The notes: generated by a model not told the origin, from the sequence alone. Shown: positions 1-9,070, numbered from the stretch's first letter. The stretch is DNA of 18,748 nt from Pedosphaera sp. (GCA_009691645.1 SIAT01000013.1:1-18748), one strand, 5' to 3'. Program-made: numbers and translations.

Positions 1-5
1 AGCCT

Positions 6-1769
6 TCAGAGGGCGAGGTGGCGGTCGGTCACGGCGCCGTCGGAGGCGGTGGTGACGAGGTGGGCGTACTTGGCGAGCACACCGCGGGTGTAGCGCGGCG
101 CGGGGCGTTTCCATTTCTTGAGGCGCGCTTTGATCTCTTTGGCAGGCAGGCCGAGAGTGATGGCGCGCGTCTCGGCATCAATGGTAATCAGATCGCCGTT
201 CTTCACGATGGCAAGCGGGCCGCCTTCGTGGGCCTCGGGTGTGACGTGGCCGACGACGAAGCCGTGGCTGCCGCCGGAGAATCGGCCGTCGGTGATGAGG
301 GCGACCTCTTTGCCGAGGCCCTTGCCCATGATGGCGCTGGTGGGGGAAAGCATTTCGCGCATGCCGGGGCCGCCTTTGGGGCCTTCGCTGCGGATGACGA
401 TGACGTGGCCTTTCTTGACGCGGCCATCGAGGATCGCGGCGAGGGCTTTCTCTTCACTCTCGAACACGATGGCTTTGCCATCGAAGCGCAGTCCTTCTTT
501 GCCGCTGATTTTGCCGACGGCGCCGCCGGGGCAGAGGTTGCCGCGGAAGACGACGAGGTGGCTGTCTTTCTTGATGGGATTGGAAAGCGGGCGGACGATT
601 TCCTGACCGGCGGGGTACGGTTTCACGTCGCGGAGGTTCTCAGCCATGGTCTTGCCGGTGACGGTGAGGCAGTCGCCGTGCAGCAGGCCGGCGTCGAGCA
701 ACGTCTTCATGAGCGGCGTCTGGCCGCCGATGGCGATGAGTTCGCTCATGAGGAAACGGCCGCTGGGCTTGAGGTCGGCGATGACGGGGACGCGCTTGCC
801 GATGCGGGTGAAGTCATCGAGGGCGATCTTCACGCCGGCGTCGTGGGCCATTGCGATCAGGTGAAGGACGGCGTTGGTTGAACCGCCGAGGGCGATGACG
901 AGGGTGATGGCGTTCTCGAACGCTTTCTTCGTCATGATGTCGCGCGGGCGGATGCCGAGTTGGATGAGGTTGAGCACAGCCTCGCCGGCGGCGCGGGCGT
1001 CAGCGGCTTTGGCAGGCGAGACGGCGTTTTGCGCGGAGCTGTTCGGCAACGACATGCCGAGCCCTTCGATGGCGCTGGCCATGGTGTTGGCGGTGTACAT
1101 GCCGCCGCAGGAACCGGCGCCGGGAATGGCGTTCTCCTCGATGACGCTCAGCTCGGCGTCGTTGATTTGATGATTGGCATGCTGGCCGACGGCCTCGAAG
1201 CAGCTCACGATATCGAGTTTCTTATCCTTGAGCCGCGCAGCGGTCTCTTCGCGCAGACGTTTCCCGGCGACGATGCCAGTGATGCAACCGGGCAGGATAG
1301 TGCCGCCGTACACAAAGACGGCCGGGCGATTGAGCCGCGCCATGGCCATGATGCAGGCGGGCATATTCTTGTCGCATCCACCGATGGCGACGAGTCCATC
1401 AAAGCCTTCGCAGGCGACGACGGTTTCGATCGAGTCGGCGATCACTTCGCGCGAGACGAGGGAGTACTTCATGCCCTCCGTGCCCATCGAGATGCCGTCG
1501 GAGATGGTGATGGTGTTGAAGACGACGGCCTTGCCGCCGGCTTTGTTCGCGCCGGCCTCGGATTCGCGCGCGAGCTGGTCGATGTGCATGTTGCACGGCG
1601 TGACCATGCTCCAAGTGGAGCAGATGCCGATTTGCGATTTCTGGAAATCCCCGGTCTTAAAGCCGACGGCGTGGAGCATGGCGCGGCTGCCGGCGCGATC
1701 GGCGCCGTCCACGACGAGGGCGGAATGGGCGCGGGCGAGATTGGTTTTGGCGGCGGTCTTCTTCTTCAT
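6..1769 (-). CDS. ilvD: Dihydroxy-acid dehydratase
   Basis: Cytoplasmic enzyme that dehydrates 2,3-dihydroxy-isovalerate and 2,3-dihydroxy-3-methylvalerate to the 2-keto acids that precede valine and isoleucine. The 587-residue protein is full length for the IlvD/Edd family. Visible signatures are STWSMVTPCN (Cys59), GGCDKNMPA (Cys132, Lys134) and GAGSCGGMYTANTM (Cys221), the three cysteines expected to hold the Fe-S cluster, and ITDGRFSGGSHG at about 492-503 near the C-terminus. The set of three cysteines and the ending GVLAKYAHLVTTASDGAVTD fit IlvD rather than phosphogluconate dehydratase (Edd). The start is the first ATG of the frame; I see no convincing Shine-Dalgarno before it. The gene lies 60 bases downstream of the PPC-domain gene on the same strand, with no obvious terminator between them, so read-through is possible, but the functions are unrelated. 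No attenuator or T-box is visible in the short gap. Confidence 0.97.
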   Translation of the reverse strand: MKKKTAAKTNLARAHSALVVDGADRAGSRAMLHAVGFKTGDFQKSQIGICSTWSMVTPCNMHIDQLARESEAGANKAGGKAVVFNTITISDGISMGTEGMKYSLVSREVIADSIETVVACEGFDGLVAIGGCDKNMPACIMAMARLNRPAVFVYGGTILPGCITGIVAGKRLREETAARLKDKKLDIVSCFEAVGQHANHQINDAELSVIEENAIPGAGSCGGMYTANTMASAIEGLGMSLPNSSAQNAVSPAKAADARAAGEAVLNLIQLGIRPRDIMTKKAFENAITLVIALGGSTNAVLHLIAMAHDAGVKIALDDFTRIGKRVPVIADLKPSGRFLMSELIAIGGQTPLMKTLLDAGLLHGDCLTVTGKTMAENLRDVKPYPAGQEIVRPLSNPIKKDSHLVVFRGNLCPGGAVGKISGKEGLRFDGKAIVFESEEKALAAILDGRVKKGHVIVIRSEGPKGGPGMREMLSPTSAIMGKGLGKEVALITDGRFSGGSHGFVVGHVTPEAHEGGPLAIVKNGDLITIDAETRAITLGLPAKEIKARLKKWKRPAPRYTRGVLAKYAHLVTTASDGAVTDRHLAL

Positions 1770-1829
1770 AAATGGCAGAGCAGTGTCATGGAAAACAACG
1801 CGGCTGGCAAGGTGGCTGCAGGCGGATTG

Positions 1830-4145
1830 CTAACGCGCAGCGGCGGACTTGGGCTTGCGCACCTGCAACAGCAGGGGCAGGGAGGTCTGTTTACCTTCGT
1901 TGCCAGTGGTGGAGCGGGCGCTGCCGAGCACGGCGTGGAACGGGCGGTCCTGTTCCGCGACCCACTTGGAACAGGTGAGGAAAATCTCGCGCTCGGTCTC
2001 GCCGGCGGCGATTTGGACGCCGTTCAAGCCGATGTTGTCCACGATGATGCCGTGCGGGAGATTGTCCACGTCCATGCTTACGATGTCGTTGTTGCCATTG
2101 CGCCGCACTTTGAGCAACACGGAGATAGTCTGGCCGGGAGCGATGACGACGGGCTGGCGATCGGCGCGCGCGGGGAAGTTCTCGAGATCGAGCAGCAGCT
2201 TGGGTTGGGCGGGCGCGAGATTCACTCCGTTGAAAGCGCTCAGCGGCTTGGTGACGGTGCGGCCGTGGATGCTTGCGCTGGTGGTGACTTTGAGTTTCGA
2301 CCAGTCAACGATCTTCTCATCGGCACCGGGCAGGGCGTAGAGCGTGCCGTCGGTTTCATCGTGGCCAGCTTCAATGAGGAGTGGATTTGAAATGACAAAG
2401 CCCGAAGGCACGCCGCTGAACTCGATGCCGATGGCGCCGTCGAAACCATCGCGCCGATCGGCGCGGAGAGTGAAACCTTTGCCCGTGTCGCGCGCCAGAG
2501 TGGGCGTCGCGCCGACGAGCGTGATGGTGAAATCGGGCGCGGCGCGGCGGAGGTTGAGGCGGTAGGCGAAGCGATCGCCCGAAAGGCCGCGGCTGTCGGT
2601 CACGCGCACGAGATAATCCCCATCGACCGGCGCAGTGAAGAGCAGGCGCGAATCAGCGCCGAGCCGTCGTTCGGCATCGTCGTCGTTAGCGTAATTCACA
2701 GTGAAGAGCGGCAGTCCGTTCGGCACCGGTTTTGTGTTCAACGGGCGCGGCACGACCGTGTAGCTCGGCTCATCGAGCGGATGCGCGACCGCGCCGGTGT
2801 CGAAGAAACCCCTGCGTTTGCCGGCGCTGGTGTAGAAGAGGAAACCGGCGTCCGGCCCGCGCGGCATGCGGAAGATCTTGCAGACTTCGCCCTGAAGATA
2901 GACCAGTTCGTTCAGTTCCATCTCCTCCCACTTCTCGAGACGGATGTCGGCGTTGTTCGCATCCACGCCGCGGAAGGTGACGGCGGAATCGCGCACCGCC
3001 TGCAGCAACACGCGCGCCACGGGTCGGCCATCGGGATGCAGGATTTCGATCTTCGTATCCACCGGCGAACCGCGCCGCGCGGCGAGCGTCTCCACCACCC
3101 ACGCTTCACCGTTCTTGGAAGTGAAACGGAAATGATCGGCGTCCGGCGAACTTCCGGTGGAACGGATGCGGCCATGCGCAGCGCCGGGAACGTTCATCGC
3201 GGTGGCGCGTGCGGGCGTGTCATTCGGTTCGGCTTCGGGTGTCTCCGTGTCGGCGGTGACCATCACTTTAAAAGCGGCGCGCGTGCGGAACTTTTCAGGA
3301 TTGAGCGGCACGTCCGCTTCGCCTATGGCCCGGGCGTTCACGTCGGCGCGGGCGTTCGCAGGAAGGTTCACGCCGATCAACTCGACCGTGCGATTCGTGC
3401 CGATAGAAACAGCGAGCGGATAAACGCCGGTGACAAAGGCGAACCCGCCCATCGTGAGGCGATAGAAATGCTCCGGCGATGCGCCGAGTTGCTGGTCGCT
3501 GACGCGCACGCGATAGGTGCCGGCTCGGTCGAACGTGTGCGCGAGCAGCGGCTCGCCGCCTTCGAAACCGTTGCTGGCGGCCAGCACAACGCCGGTCTCG
3601 TTGAGCAACGTCAGCGCGAGATTCGCGGCTTTGGAACCAAGCGGTTTCGCAGCAAGATCGAACACAATTGTCTGAGCGGCTTTGGCGTTGAAACGGAATT
3701 CATCCACCTCGCCCGGCTTTCCGAGCCCGCCCCAAACGGTGGTGGGCAATGCGATGGCCGCAGAGGATCCCTCGCTGATCTGCGGGAGGTCGTCGACGAA
3801 GAGCTTGAGGCGCGCGCTTTCGCCATTGGTGTTGGCGACGGATAGCTCGTAGGCGCCACGTGGCAGATCGGCGGCCGGTGTGATTTCGGCGATCGCGATG
3901 TTTTTGCCCATGCGAGTGTCGGTGATAATTTTACCGGAGAGCTTTGAGTGATGAAGTTTCAGTTCGATTGCTCCAACGAGAGCGTCGCCCGCGAGTTTCA
4001 GTTTTGTTGTCACGCCACGTTGCACGCCGCGCGGTTCAACGGCCGTGAGTGTCGGCGCAACCGGCTTGGTGGGCGCAGCTTTGGTTTCCGCAGCGCGGAG
4101 TGGCAAGCTGAGCAGCAGAAATAGAAGCAGGCGTAGCGGGCGCAT
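1830..4145 (-). CDS. Exported PPC-like beta-domain protein of PVC cytochrome cluster
   Basis: A 771-residue secreted protein of unknown function. Residues 1-19 form a signal peptide (hydrophobic LLLFLLLSLPL, then a small-residue cleavage site). After a TIG-like N-terminal stretch (about 31-118) come segments resembling bacterial pre-peptidase C-terminal (PPC) beta domains: about 140-232 (GEVDEFRFNAKA...GTYRVRVSDQ), 305-395 (EPNDTPARATAM...DADHFRF) and 480-532 (GDYLVRVTDSRG...FAYRLNL). A 395-475 insert with only one cysteine (Cys422) and many aromatic residues separates the last two. No protease or other catalytic motif is visible, so a binding or scaffold role is inferred. The start is supported by AAGGAG nine bases upstream, inside the end of the preceding WD40 gene, whose stop is only three bases away. 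That spacing implies translational coupling and a shared job with the cytochrome/DUF1549 proteins. Similar proteins commonly accompany DUF1501/DUF1549 genes in PVC genomes. Confidence 0.85.
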   Translation of the reverse strand: MRPLRLLLFLLLSLPLRAAETKAAPTKPVAPTLTAVEPRGVQRGVTTKLKLAGDALVGAIELKLHHSKLSGKIITDTRMGKNIAIAEITPAADLPRGAYELSVANTNGESARLKLFVDDLPQISEGSSAAIALPTTVWGGLGKPGEVDEFRFNAKAAQTIVFDLAAKPLGSKAANLALTLLNETGVVLAASNGFEGGEPLLAHTFDRAGTYRVRVSDQQLGASPEHFYRLTMGGFAFVTGVYPLAVSIGTNRTVELIGVNLPANARADVNARAIGEADVPLNPEKFRTRAAFKVMVTADTETPEAEPNDTPARATAMNVPGAAHGRIRSTGSSPDADHFRFTSKNGEAWVVETLAARRGSPVDTKIEILHPDGRPVARVLLQAVRDSAVTFRGVDANNADIRLEKWEEMELNELVYLQGEVCKIFRMPRGPDAGFLFYTSAGKRRGFFDTGAVAHPLDEPSYTVVPRPLNTKPVPNGLPLFTVNYANDDDAERRLGADSRLLFTAPVDGDYLVRVTDSRGLSGDRFAYRLNLRRAAPDFTITLVGATPTLARDTGKGFTLRADRRDGFDGAIGIEFSGVPSGFVISNPLLIEAGHDETDGTLYALPGADEKIVDWSKLKVTTSASIHGRTVTKPLSAFNGVNLAPAQPKLLLDLENFPARADRQPVVIAPGQTISVLLKVRRNGNNDIVSMDVDNLPHGIIVDNIGLNGVQIAAGETEREIFLTCSKWVAEQDRPFHAVLGSARSTTGNEGKQTSLPLLLQVRKPKSAAAR

Positions 4146-4148
4146 CGG

Positions 4149-5465
4149 TCAGTTCTCCTTGCGCGGTTGATTGAGGTCGTGAAAATCGAGCGATCCATCG
4201 AGCCGGCCGATGGCGAAATGGGATTCGTCCCGCAGGAAGGAGACGGCGGAGGGCCAGTCGGATTGGCCGGTGAGCAGTTGCTTTTCCTTCAACTCGTGTG
4301 CGTCCCAAAGTTTCACCGTGCGATCATTGGCGGCGGAGAGGAGATGACGGCCGTCGCGTGCGAAGGCGAGCTTGAGAATCGCACCCTCGTGGGCGAAACG
4401 AGATTCGAGCAGCGGGTTCGTCGTCTCAGTGGCCCGCTCGCTGATGGCCCAGACGCGGATGCGGTTATCCACACCGCCGGCGAGGAGGCGCTTGCCGTCG
4501 GGGCTGAAAGCGACGGTGTAAAGTTCCTTGAGCGATTGCGCGAGCGTGTCGCGCCGTTCGCCGCTGGCCACGTCCCACAATTTCACCGTGCGATCGGCGC
4601 TGGCGCTGGCGAGGAGCTTGCCATCAGATCGGAAGTCGAGGGCGAAGACCGCGCCGTTGTGACCATTCAACACTTTGATGGACGCGCCGTTCGCGGTGTT
4701 CCACAAAATGATTTTCTGATCGTAACTGCCGGTGGCAAGCGTGGCGCCATCGGGCGAAAGAGCGAGCGCGTAAATCGCGTCGCGGTGGCCTTCGAAGACG
4801 CGGACGAGTGCGACGTCCGCGGTCTTGAACTGGCGCACCTCACCGGCGAGACCGGGTTCGCCTGCCGCGGCGAAGAGATGCGCGCCGTCGGCGGAGAAAA
4901 CGAGGGCGTTCACTTGTCCGCGCAGACCGGTGAGCGTGCGAAGGAGCGTGTGGGCAGAGCCGTCACGCAGTTCGACCGCGCCGTGACGTGCGACGGCGAG
5001 GAGGTTCGGCTTCGGCGCGTAGGCGAGGGCGTTGATCGGCGAACGCGGCGTGCCGCGTGGCGCGATTTTCGGAAGGTTGGCGAGCCGCACGTTTTCCTCT
5101 CCGGCGGCGGGCGCGGGCGCTCCGGCGTCAATCCACGCGCGGACGACGGCGATCTCATCCGCGCTGAGCCGCTTGCGGTTACCGGGCGGCATGAACTGGT
5201 TTTTCCCCTTCCGCCCCGAGGTGCCGTCGAGGAATTTCACGAGCAAGCTCTCGCTGCTTTTTCCAGAGACGATGCCGGGGCCGCTTTCGCCGCCCTTCAT
5301 CAACGGAGCGAATGTCTCGAGCACGAAGCTGCCCTCGGGATCCTGCTGCGCGTGGCAATCGAGGCAATGCTTGGAGAAGATCGCAGCGACGCGGGCGTAG
5401 TCCGCCGATGGTGCGGCAATCGCAGTCAGCGGAAGAAAGAAGAGTAATGTGAGGACGCGGCGCAT
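4149..5465 (-). CDS. Planctomycete-type cytochrome c / WD40 repeat fusion protein
   Basis: A 438-residue exported protein. Residues 1-18 are a signal peptide (LTLLFFLPLTAIAA). The next ~100 residues are a planctomycete-type cytochrome c domain (PSCyt1 type) with a single heme-attachment motif CLDCH (Cys34, Cys37, His38), the family hallmark GxxGPGIVxGxxxxSLL at about 60-75, and a probable axial methionine in FMPPG (Met92). Residues from about 143 to 430 form six or seven WD40 repeats, clearest at 227-256 (GHRDAIYAL...ILW), 269-298 (GAVFALDF...VKLWD), 312-340 and 358-388, predicted to close into a beta-propeller. The inferred role is a periplasmic or surface heme protein with a protein-binding propeller. 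The gene starts two bases after the stop of the upstream DUF1549 gene and ends three bases before the PPC gene, so all three are almost certainly co-translated. The electron partner and substrate are unknown. Confidence 0.9.
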   Translation of the reverse strand: MRRVLTLLFFLPLTAIAAPSADYARVAAIFSKHCLDCHAQQDPEGSFVLETFAPLMKGGESGPGIVSGKSSESLLVKFLDGTSGRKGKNQFMPPGNRKRLSADEIAVVRAWIDAGAPAPAAGEENVRLANLPKIAPRGTPRSPINALAYAPKPNLLAVARHGAVELRDGSAHTLLRTLTGLRGQVNALVFSADGAHLFAAAGEPGLAGEVRQFKTADVALVRVFEGHRDAIYALALSPDGATLATGSYDQKIILWNTANGASIKVLNGHNGAVFALDFRSDGKLLASASADRTVKLWDVASGERRDTLAQSLKELYTVAFSPDGKRLLAGGVDNRIRVWAISERATETTNPLLESRFAHEGAILKLAFARDGRHLLSAANDRTVKLWDAHELKEKQLLTGQSDWPSAVSFLRDESHFAIGRLDGSLDFHDLNQPRKEN

Positions 5466-5467
5466 AC

Positions 5468-7669
5468 TCAGTGGTTGAACAGAAATTCCTTCGTGCTGAG
5501 CAGCGCCCAGAAAAGATCCTCGAGTGTCTCGCGTCGGCCAGCCTCGCCGGTGCTGGCGAGAATTTCGGCGGAGCGTTTCAATTCATCAGCCGTTGGCCGG
5601 CGGGCGAGCGTGAGGAGGAAAGATTCTTCGACGAGTTGTTCGCCCGTCAATTTCGCGGTGAGCAGCTTGGCGAGGCGGTTGGCGGGCGACTTGAGTTTTC
5701 CGTTCAGCGTGTCGCCATTGGCGATGTGGAGCATCTGCGCGACGCTCGGCTGGCTGGTGCGTTCGCATTCGCACGTCTGGGTGCGGTCGGGGTGGCCGAA
5801 GGTTTTGAGGAAGTAGGAGGCGATGTTGGCGTCGGGCAGTTGCATTGCGCGCAGGCCGGCGGGATAGGCGGGGCCGACACCGCGGTTGGCGTTGCGTAAA
5901 TCCTGACGAAATTCGGTCGGCACGCTGGTGACCTGGCTGGCAGCATCGAGGATGACCTCGGCCGTCAGGCGCCGTGCGAAGTAATGCGAGTAGAAGCGCG
6001 TGTCCGCCTCGTTGCCGGCGATTGTCTGGCTGGAGCGCTGGTAGGTCTCGGACTGAAGGATGGCGCGCATGAGCGACTTCAAATCGAATCGCTGGTCGGC
6101 GAGGAATTTCGCGGCGGCGGAGAGGAGCTTCTCGTTGCTGGAAGGATTCGTCACGCGCAGGTCGTCCACCGCCTCGACGAGGCCGACGCCGAGGAAGTTC
6201 GCCCAGACACGATTAACGATGGCTCGGGTGAAGTACGGATTCTCTCTCGCCGTGAGCCAATCGGCGAGCGCGGCCCGGCGATCCGTCGGTGCGTCCATCG
6301 GCAGCACTTTGCCCTCGAGCGGTCGTGGCGGTTGCGGTTTGCCGGTGCGCGGTTGGATGAGATTGCCCTCGGTGGCGGCGAAGATGATGCGGTCGCCCTC
6401 ACCGCTGCCGTTCTTGGTGCGGACACGGGCGAAGAGATTGGCGAAGCCGAAGTACTCGTCGTTGGTCCACTTCTCCATCGGGTGGTTGTGGCATTTCGCG
6501 CAGTTCACCGACATCGCGAGAAAAGCCTGCGTGGTGGTCTCAGCCATCGCGGAAGGATCATCGTGCAGCACGAAGAAGTTCGCCGCGCCGTTCTCCAGCG
6601 TGCTGCCGGTGGCGGTGACGATCCGGCGCGCGAATTGGTCCCACGGCGTGTTGGATTCAATGGCGGCGCGGATCCACGCGTAGTAGGCCCACATCGCATT
6701 TTGCGGCAGGCGCCGGCTGCTGACGAGCAGCAGGTCGCTCCATTTGTAGCTCCAGTAATCCACGTACTCCGGCCGCGCGAGCAGGTGCTCGATGAGCGTG
6801 TCGCGTTTGGTTGGCGAAGCGTCGGCGAGGAACGCGCGCGTCTCCTCCGGCGTGGGCAGCACGCCGATCGTGTCGAGGAACGCGCGGCGAATGAACTCGG
6901 CATCCGTGCAGCGGAACGAGGGCGGGAGATTCAACGCCTTCAACTTTTCCAGCACGAGGTCATCAATGAAGTTCCGTCGCGCCGCTTTGCTGAAGACAGT
7001 CGGGCTGAGTTTGTTCGTGAACGGCACGGAGAGGCTCGCGATGGCGATGCGGCTCAAGTACCACGCGGTGATGGCGCCTTCGCCGTGGCCGATGACGCGC
7101 AGGCGGCCGTCCTCGCCCACGTTCGCGACCGATTCATTGGCCGAGGTGTATTTGACCCAGCGCGTCACGTCCTCGCTACGGCCATTGCTGAAGTGAGCGC
7201 GGACGCGCAGCGCTTGCTCGGCACCGGGCTTGAGCGTGGCTTCTGCCGGAGTGACCTCGAGCCGCGTGATGCGAGGGTCGTTGGTCAGCGGTCCGGGCGT
7301 TCCGGCGGCAATCCAGCCGGCGAGAATGCGGTATTCCTCCGAGTCGGTATCGAACTTCACGCCGCCCTTGTGCGGCACTGCGCCCGTGGTTTTGAGCAGC
7401 AGCAGACTGCGCGCGGGATCGGCAGAGTTGATGCGGCGACCGAGCGCATGGCGCGTGATGGCGAGATGATCGGCCTCGTTGTCGTAACCGCGCAACGACA
7501 ACTTGAAACCGTTCTGGCCAGCGGCAGCGCCGTGGCACGCGCCGGAACTGCAGCCGTACTTGGCGAGGATGGGTTGGACTTGGTTCCGGAAACTCGGCAC
7601 CGGCGCGTCCGCAGCGGTGAGTTGGCTGGCGAACAGCGCGGACAAAACAAGAGCGGAGAGAAACTTCAT
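5468..7669 (-). CDS. DUF1549/DUF1553 protein with cytochrome-like N-terminus and Ig-like domain
   Basis: A 733-residue exported protein of unknown biochemical role. A signal peptide (1-20, LSALVLSALFASQLTAA) is followed by a cytochrome-like segment whose cysteines sit in CSSGACH (Cys40, Cys45, His46), a CX4CH spacing instead of CX2CH. Residues about 135-216 resemble a bacterial Ig-like (BIG2) domain (RITRLEVTPAEATLKPG...DVTRWVKYTSANESVA). DUF1549 (PSCyt2) spans about 235-440 and contains a regular CAKCH (390-394) followed by NHPMEKW. DUF1553 (PSD1) spans about 463-725, with NPYFTRAIVNRVWA and the conserved TCECERTSQPSVAQMLH at 632-648. It sits 21 bases after the DUF1501 stop and two bases before the WD40-cytochrome start. 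No clear Shine-Dalgarno precedes the ATG. Pairing of a DUF1549/DUF1553 protein with DUF1501 is a standard PVC arrangement, which suggests that the two act together outside the cytoplasm; the activity itself has not been assigned. Confidence 0.92.
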   Translation of the reverse strand: MKFLSALVLSALFASQLTAADAPVPSFRNQVQPILAKYGCSSGACHGAAAGQNGFKLSLRGYDNEADHLAITRHALGRRINSADPARSLLLLKTTGAVPHKGGVKFDTDSEEYRILAGWIAAGTPGPLTNDPRITRLEVTPAEATLKPGAEQALRVRAHFSNGRSEDVTRWVKYTSANESVANVGEDGRLRVIGHGEGAITAWYLSRIAIASLSVPFTNKLSPTVFSKAARRNFIDDLVLEKLKALNLPPSFRCTDAEFIRRAFLDTIGVLPTPEETRAFLADASPTKRDTLIEHLLARPEYVDYWSYKWSDLLLVSSRRLPQNAMWAYYAWIRAAIESNTPWDQFARRIVTATGSTLENGAANFFVLHDDPSAMAETTTQAFLAMSVNCAKCHNHPMEKWTNDEYFGFANLFARVRTKNGSGEGDRIIFAATEGNLIQPRTGKPQPPRPLEGKVLPMDAPTDRRAALADWLTARENPYFTRAIVNRVWANFLGVGLVEAVDDLRVTNPSSNEKLLSAAAKFLADQRFDLKSLMRAILQSETYQRSSQTIAGNEADTRFYSHYFARRLTAEVILDAASQVTSVPTEFRQDLRNANRGVGPAYPAGLRAMQLPDANIASYFLKTFGHPDRTQTCECERTSQPSVAQMLHIANGDTLNGKLKSPANRLAKLLTAKLTGEQLVEESFLLTLARRPTADELKRSAEILASTGEAGRRETLEDLFWALLSTKEFLFNH

Positions 7670-7690
7670 GCGCGTCAGATTTTTTGTGAA

Positions 7691-9070
7691 CTACGCGAAG
7701 AGTTCCTTAATCGGCTGCGTGCCGAAATCCACGAGCGGGTATGGCCGCTGCTGCGGGCCGGGTAGATGGGTGGTGAGATCGAGGTCGAGACTGTGATAGA
7801 TGGTCGCGACGATCTCGCTCGGCTTCGTCGGGCGTTCGGCCGGATAACCGCCGATCTCGTCGCTTTTGCCGATGGCGCGGCCGCCCTTCACGCCGCCGCC
7901 GGCGAAGTACATCGTCCAGCATTGCGGCCAATGATCGCGGCCGCCAGCGGGGTTGACCTTCGGCGTGCGGCCGAACTCGGCGAGATTGCAGACGAGTGTG
8001 CTGTCGAGCATTCCGCGCTGATGGAGATCTTCGATGAGCGCGCTGTAACCTTGGTCGTACATCGGTGCGACGATGTCCTTCATGCCCGCGATCGAAGTGA
8101 AAGGCTTCGAACCGTGGATATCCCACGTGATCTCGCCGAAGACGGTGATGAAGGTGTTGACGGTGACGAAACGCACGCCGGCCGCGACCAACCGCCGCGC
8201 GAGCAGGCAGCACTGGCCGAAACGGTTCAACCCGTAACGCTCGCGGACCTTCAGCGGCTCTTTCGTGAGGTCGAACGCCTCACGGGCTTTGACGCTGGTC
8301 ATCAAGCGATAGGCGGCGGCGAAATTACTATCCATCAGCTTCGCGCTTTCGCTGGATTCAAAACCCTTCACCGTGCCGTCCACCACATCGCGCAATTTGC
8401 GGCGGCGATCGAGACGCGCCTCGCCGATGTCCTGCGGCGGCAGAAGGTCGGGCACTTTGAAATTCGGTTTCGAAGGATCGGCGTTCAGCACGAACGGATC
8501 GTAATTCTTGCCGAGGAAACCGGCCTCCTGACCGTGCGGCATGTTGCCACCGGTCGCTCCCATCGGCTCGGGCAGGATGACGTGCGCGGGCAAATCGCCA
8601 CGGCGCCCTTTGAGATATTCGAGCGCGCAACCGGCGTGCGGCGTGATGGTGCCGCCGGTGAAGAGGCGGCCGGTCTGCATCATCTGGTGGCCCGTGTCGT
8701 GCACGGCGGCGGCGGTGTGGTAGCAGGAACGGACGAGGCTGAACTTGTCCGCCAACTCCGCGTGTTTCGGTAGGATTTCGCTGATCTGGAAATCGCCTTT
8801 GGTTTTGATCGGCTTGAACGGACCCCGGACTTCGCGCGGCGCGTCGGGTTTGGGGTCGAACGTGTCGAGCTGGCTCGGCGCGCCGAGATTGAAGATCATG
8901 ATCACCGAGCGATCGTCGCGGCCCCCGGCGTTCTTCGGTTGTGCGGCCTCGAGTTTGGCGAGGTCGGCCATCGTGAGGCCGAGTGCGCTGAGCGCGCCGA
9001 CTTCAAGGAAATCGCGGCGAGTGACGCCGTCGCAAGTGGTGATTGATCCTGAGCCGGTGAACTTAAGCAT
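7691..9070 (-). CDS. Tat-exported DUF1501 family protein
   Basis: A 459-residue protein of the DUF1501 family, related in fold to alkaline phosphatase/sulfatase proteins; its substrate is unknown. I chose the ATG at 9070 because it places the twin-arginine motif TRRDFLEVGALSALGL at residues 17-32, a textbook Tat signal, and gives a normal family length; the open frame continues upstream to 9211, but that extension has no family features and would overlap the preceding gene. Family motifs seen are NLGAPSQLDTFDPKPDAP (61-78), HDTGHQMMQTGRLF (124-137), WDIHG (316-320) and EFGRTPKVNPAGGRDHWP (365-382), where Asp, His and Glu side chains could bind metal. Tat export implies folding, possibly with a cofactor, before transport. 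It lies between two DUF1549/DUF1553 genes in one direction. The family annotation is firm; the enzymatic role is not. Confidence 0.93.
   Translation of the reverse strand: MLKFTGSGSITTCDGVTRRDFLEVGALSALGLTMADLAKLEAAQPKNAGGRDDRSVIMIFNLGAPSQLDTFDPKPDAPREVRGPFKPIKTKGDFQISEILPKHAELADKFSLVRSCYHTAAAVHDTGHQMMQTGRLFTGGTITPHAGCALEYLKGRRGDLPAHVILPEPMGATGGNMPHGQEAGFLGKNYDPFVLNADPSKPNFKVPDLLPPQDIGEARLDRRRKLRDVVDGTVKGFESSESAKLMDSNFAAAYRLMTSVKAREAFDLTKEPLKVRERYGLNRFGQCCLLARRLVAAGVRFVTVNTFITVFGEITWDIHGSKPFTSIAGMKDIVAPMYDQGYSALIEDLHQRGMLDSTLVCNLAEFGRTPKVNPAGGRDHWPQCWTMYFAGGGVKGGRAIGKSDEIGGYPAERPTKPSEIVATIYHSLDLDLTTHLPGPQQRPYPLVDFGTQPIKELFA

Noticed and set aside
1770..1829. A leader, attenuator or terminator between the PPC gene and ilvD
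   Set aside because: The 60-base gap has no stable hairpin with a T tract, no run of branched-chain codons and no T-box element.
960..2390. A 476-codon plus-strand frame spanning ilvD and the PPC gene
   Set aside because: It runs antisense across two genes and the gap between them, with a composition typical of an antisense shadow and no recognisable motif.
5984..7765. A 593-codon open frame on the plus strand opposite the DUF1549/DUF1553 gene
   Set aside because: It is a mirror of a GC-rich gene: the product is dominated by Arg, Ala, Gly, Val, Glu and Asp, has no domain, and the opposite strand encodes an unmistakable family protein.
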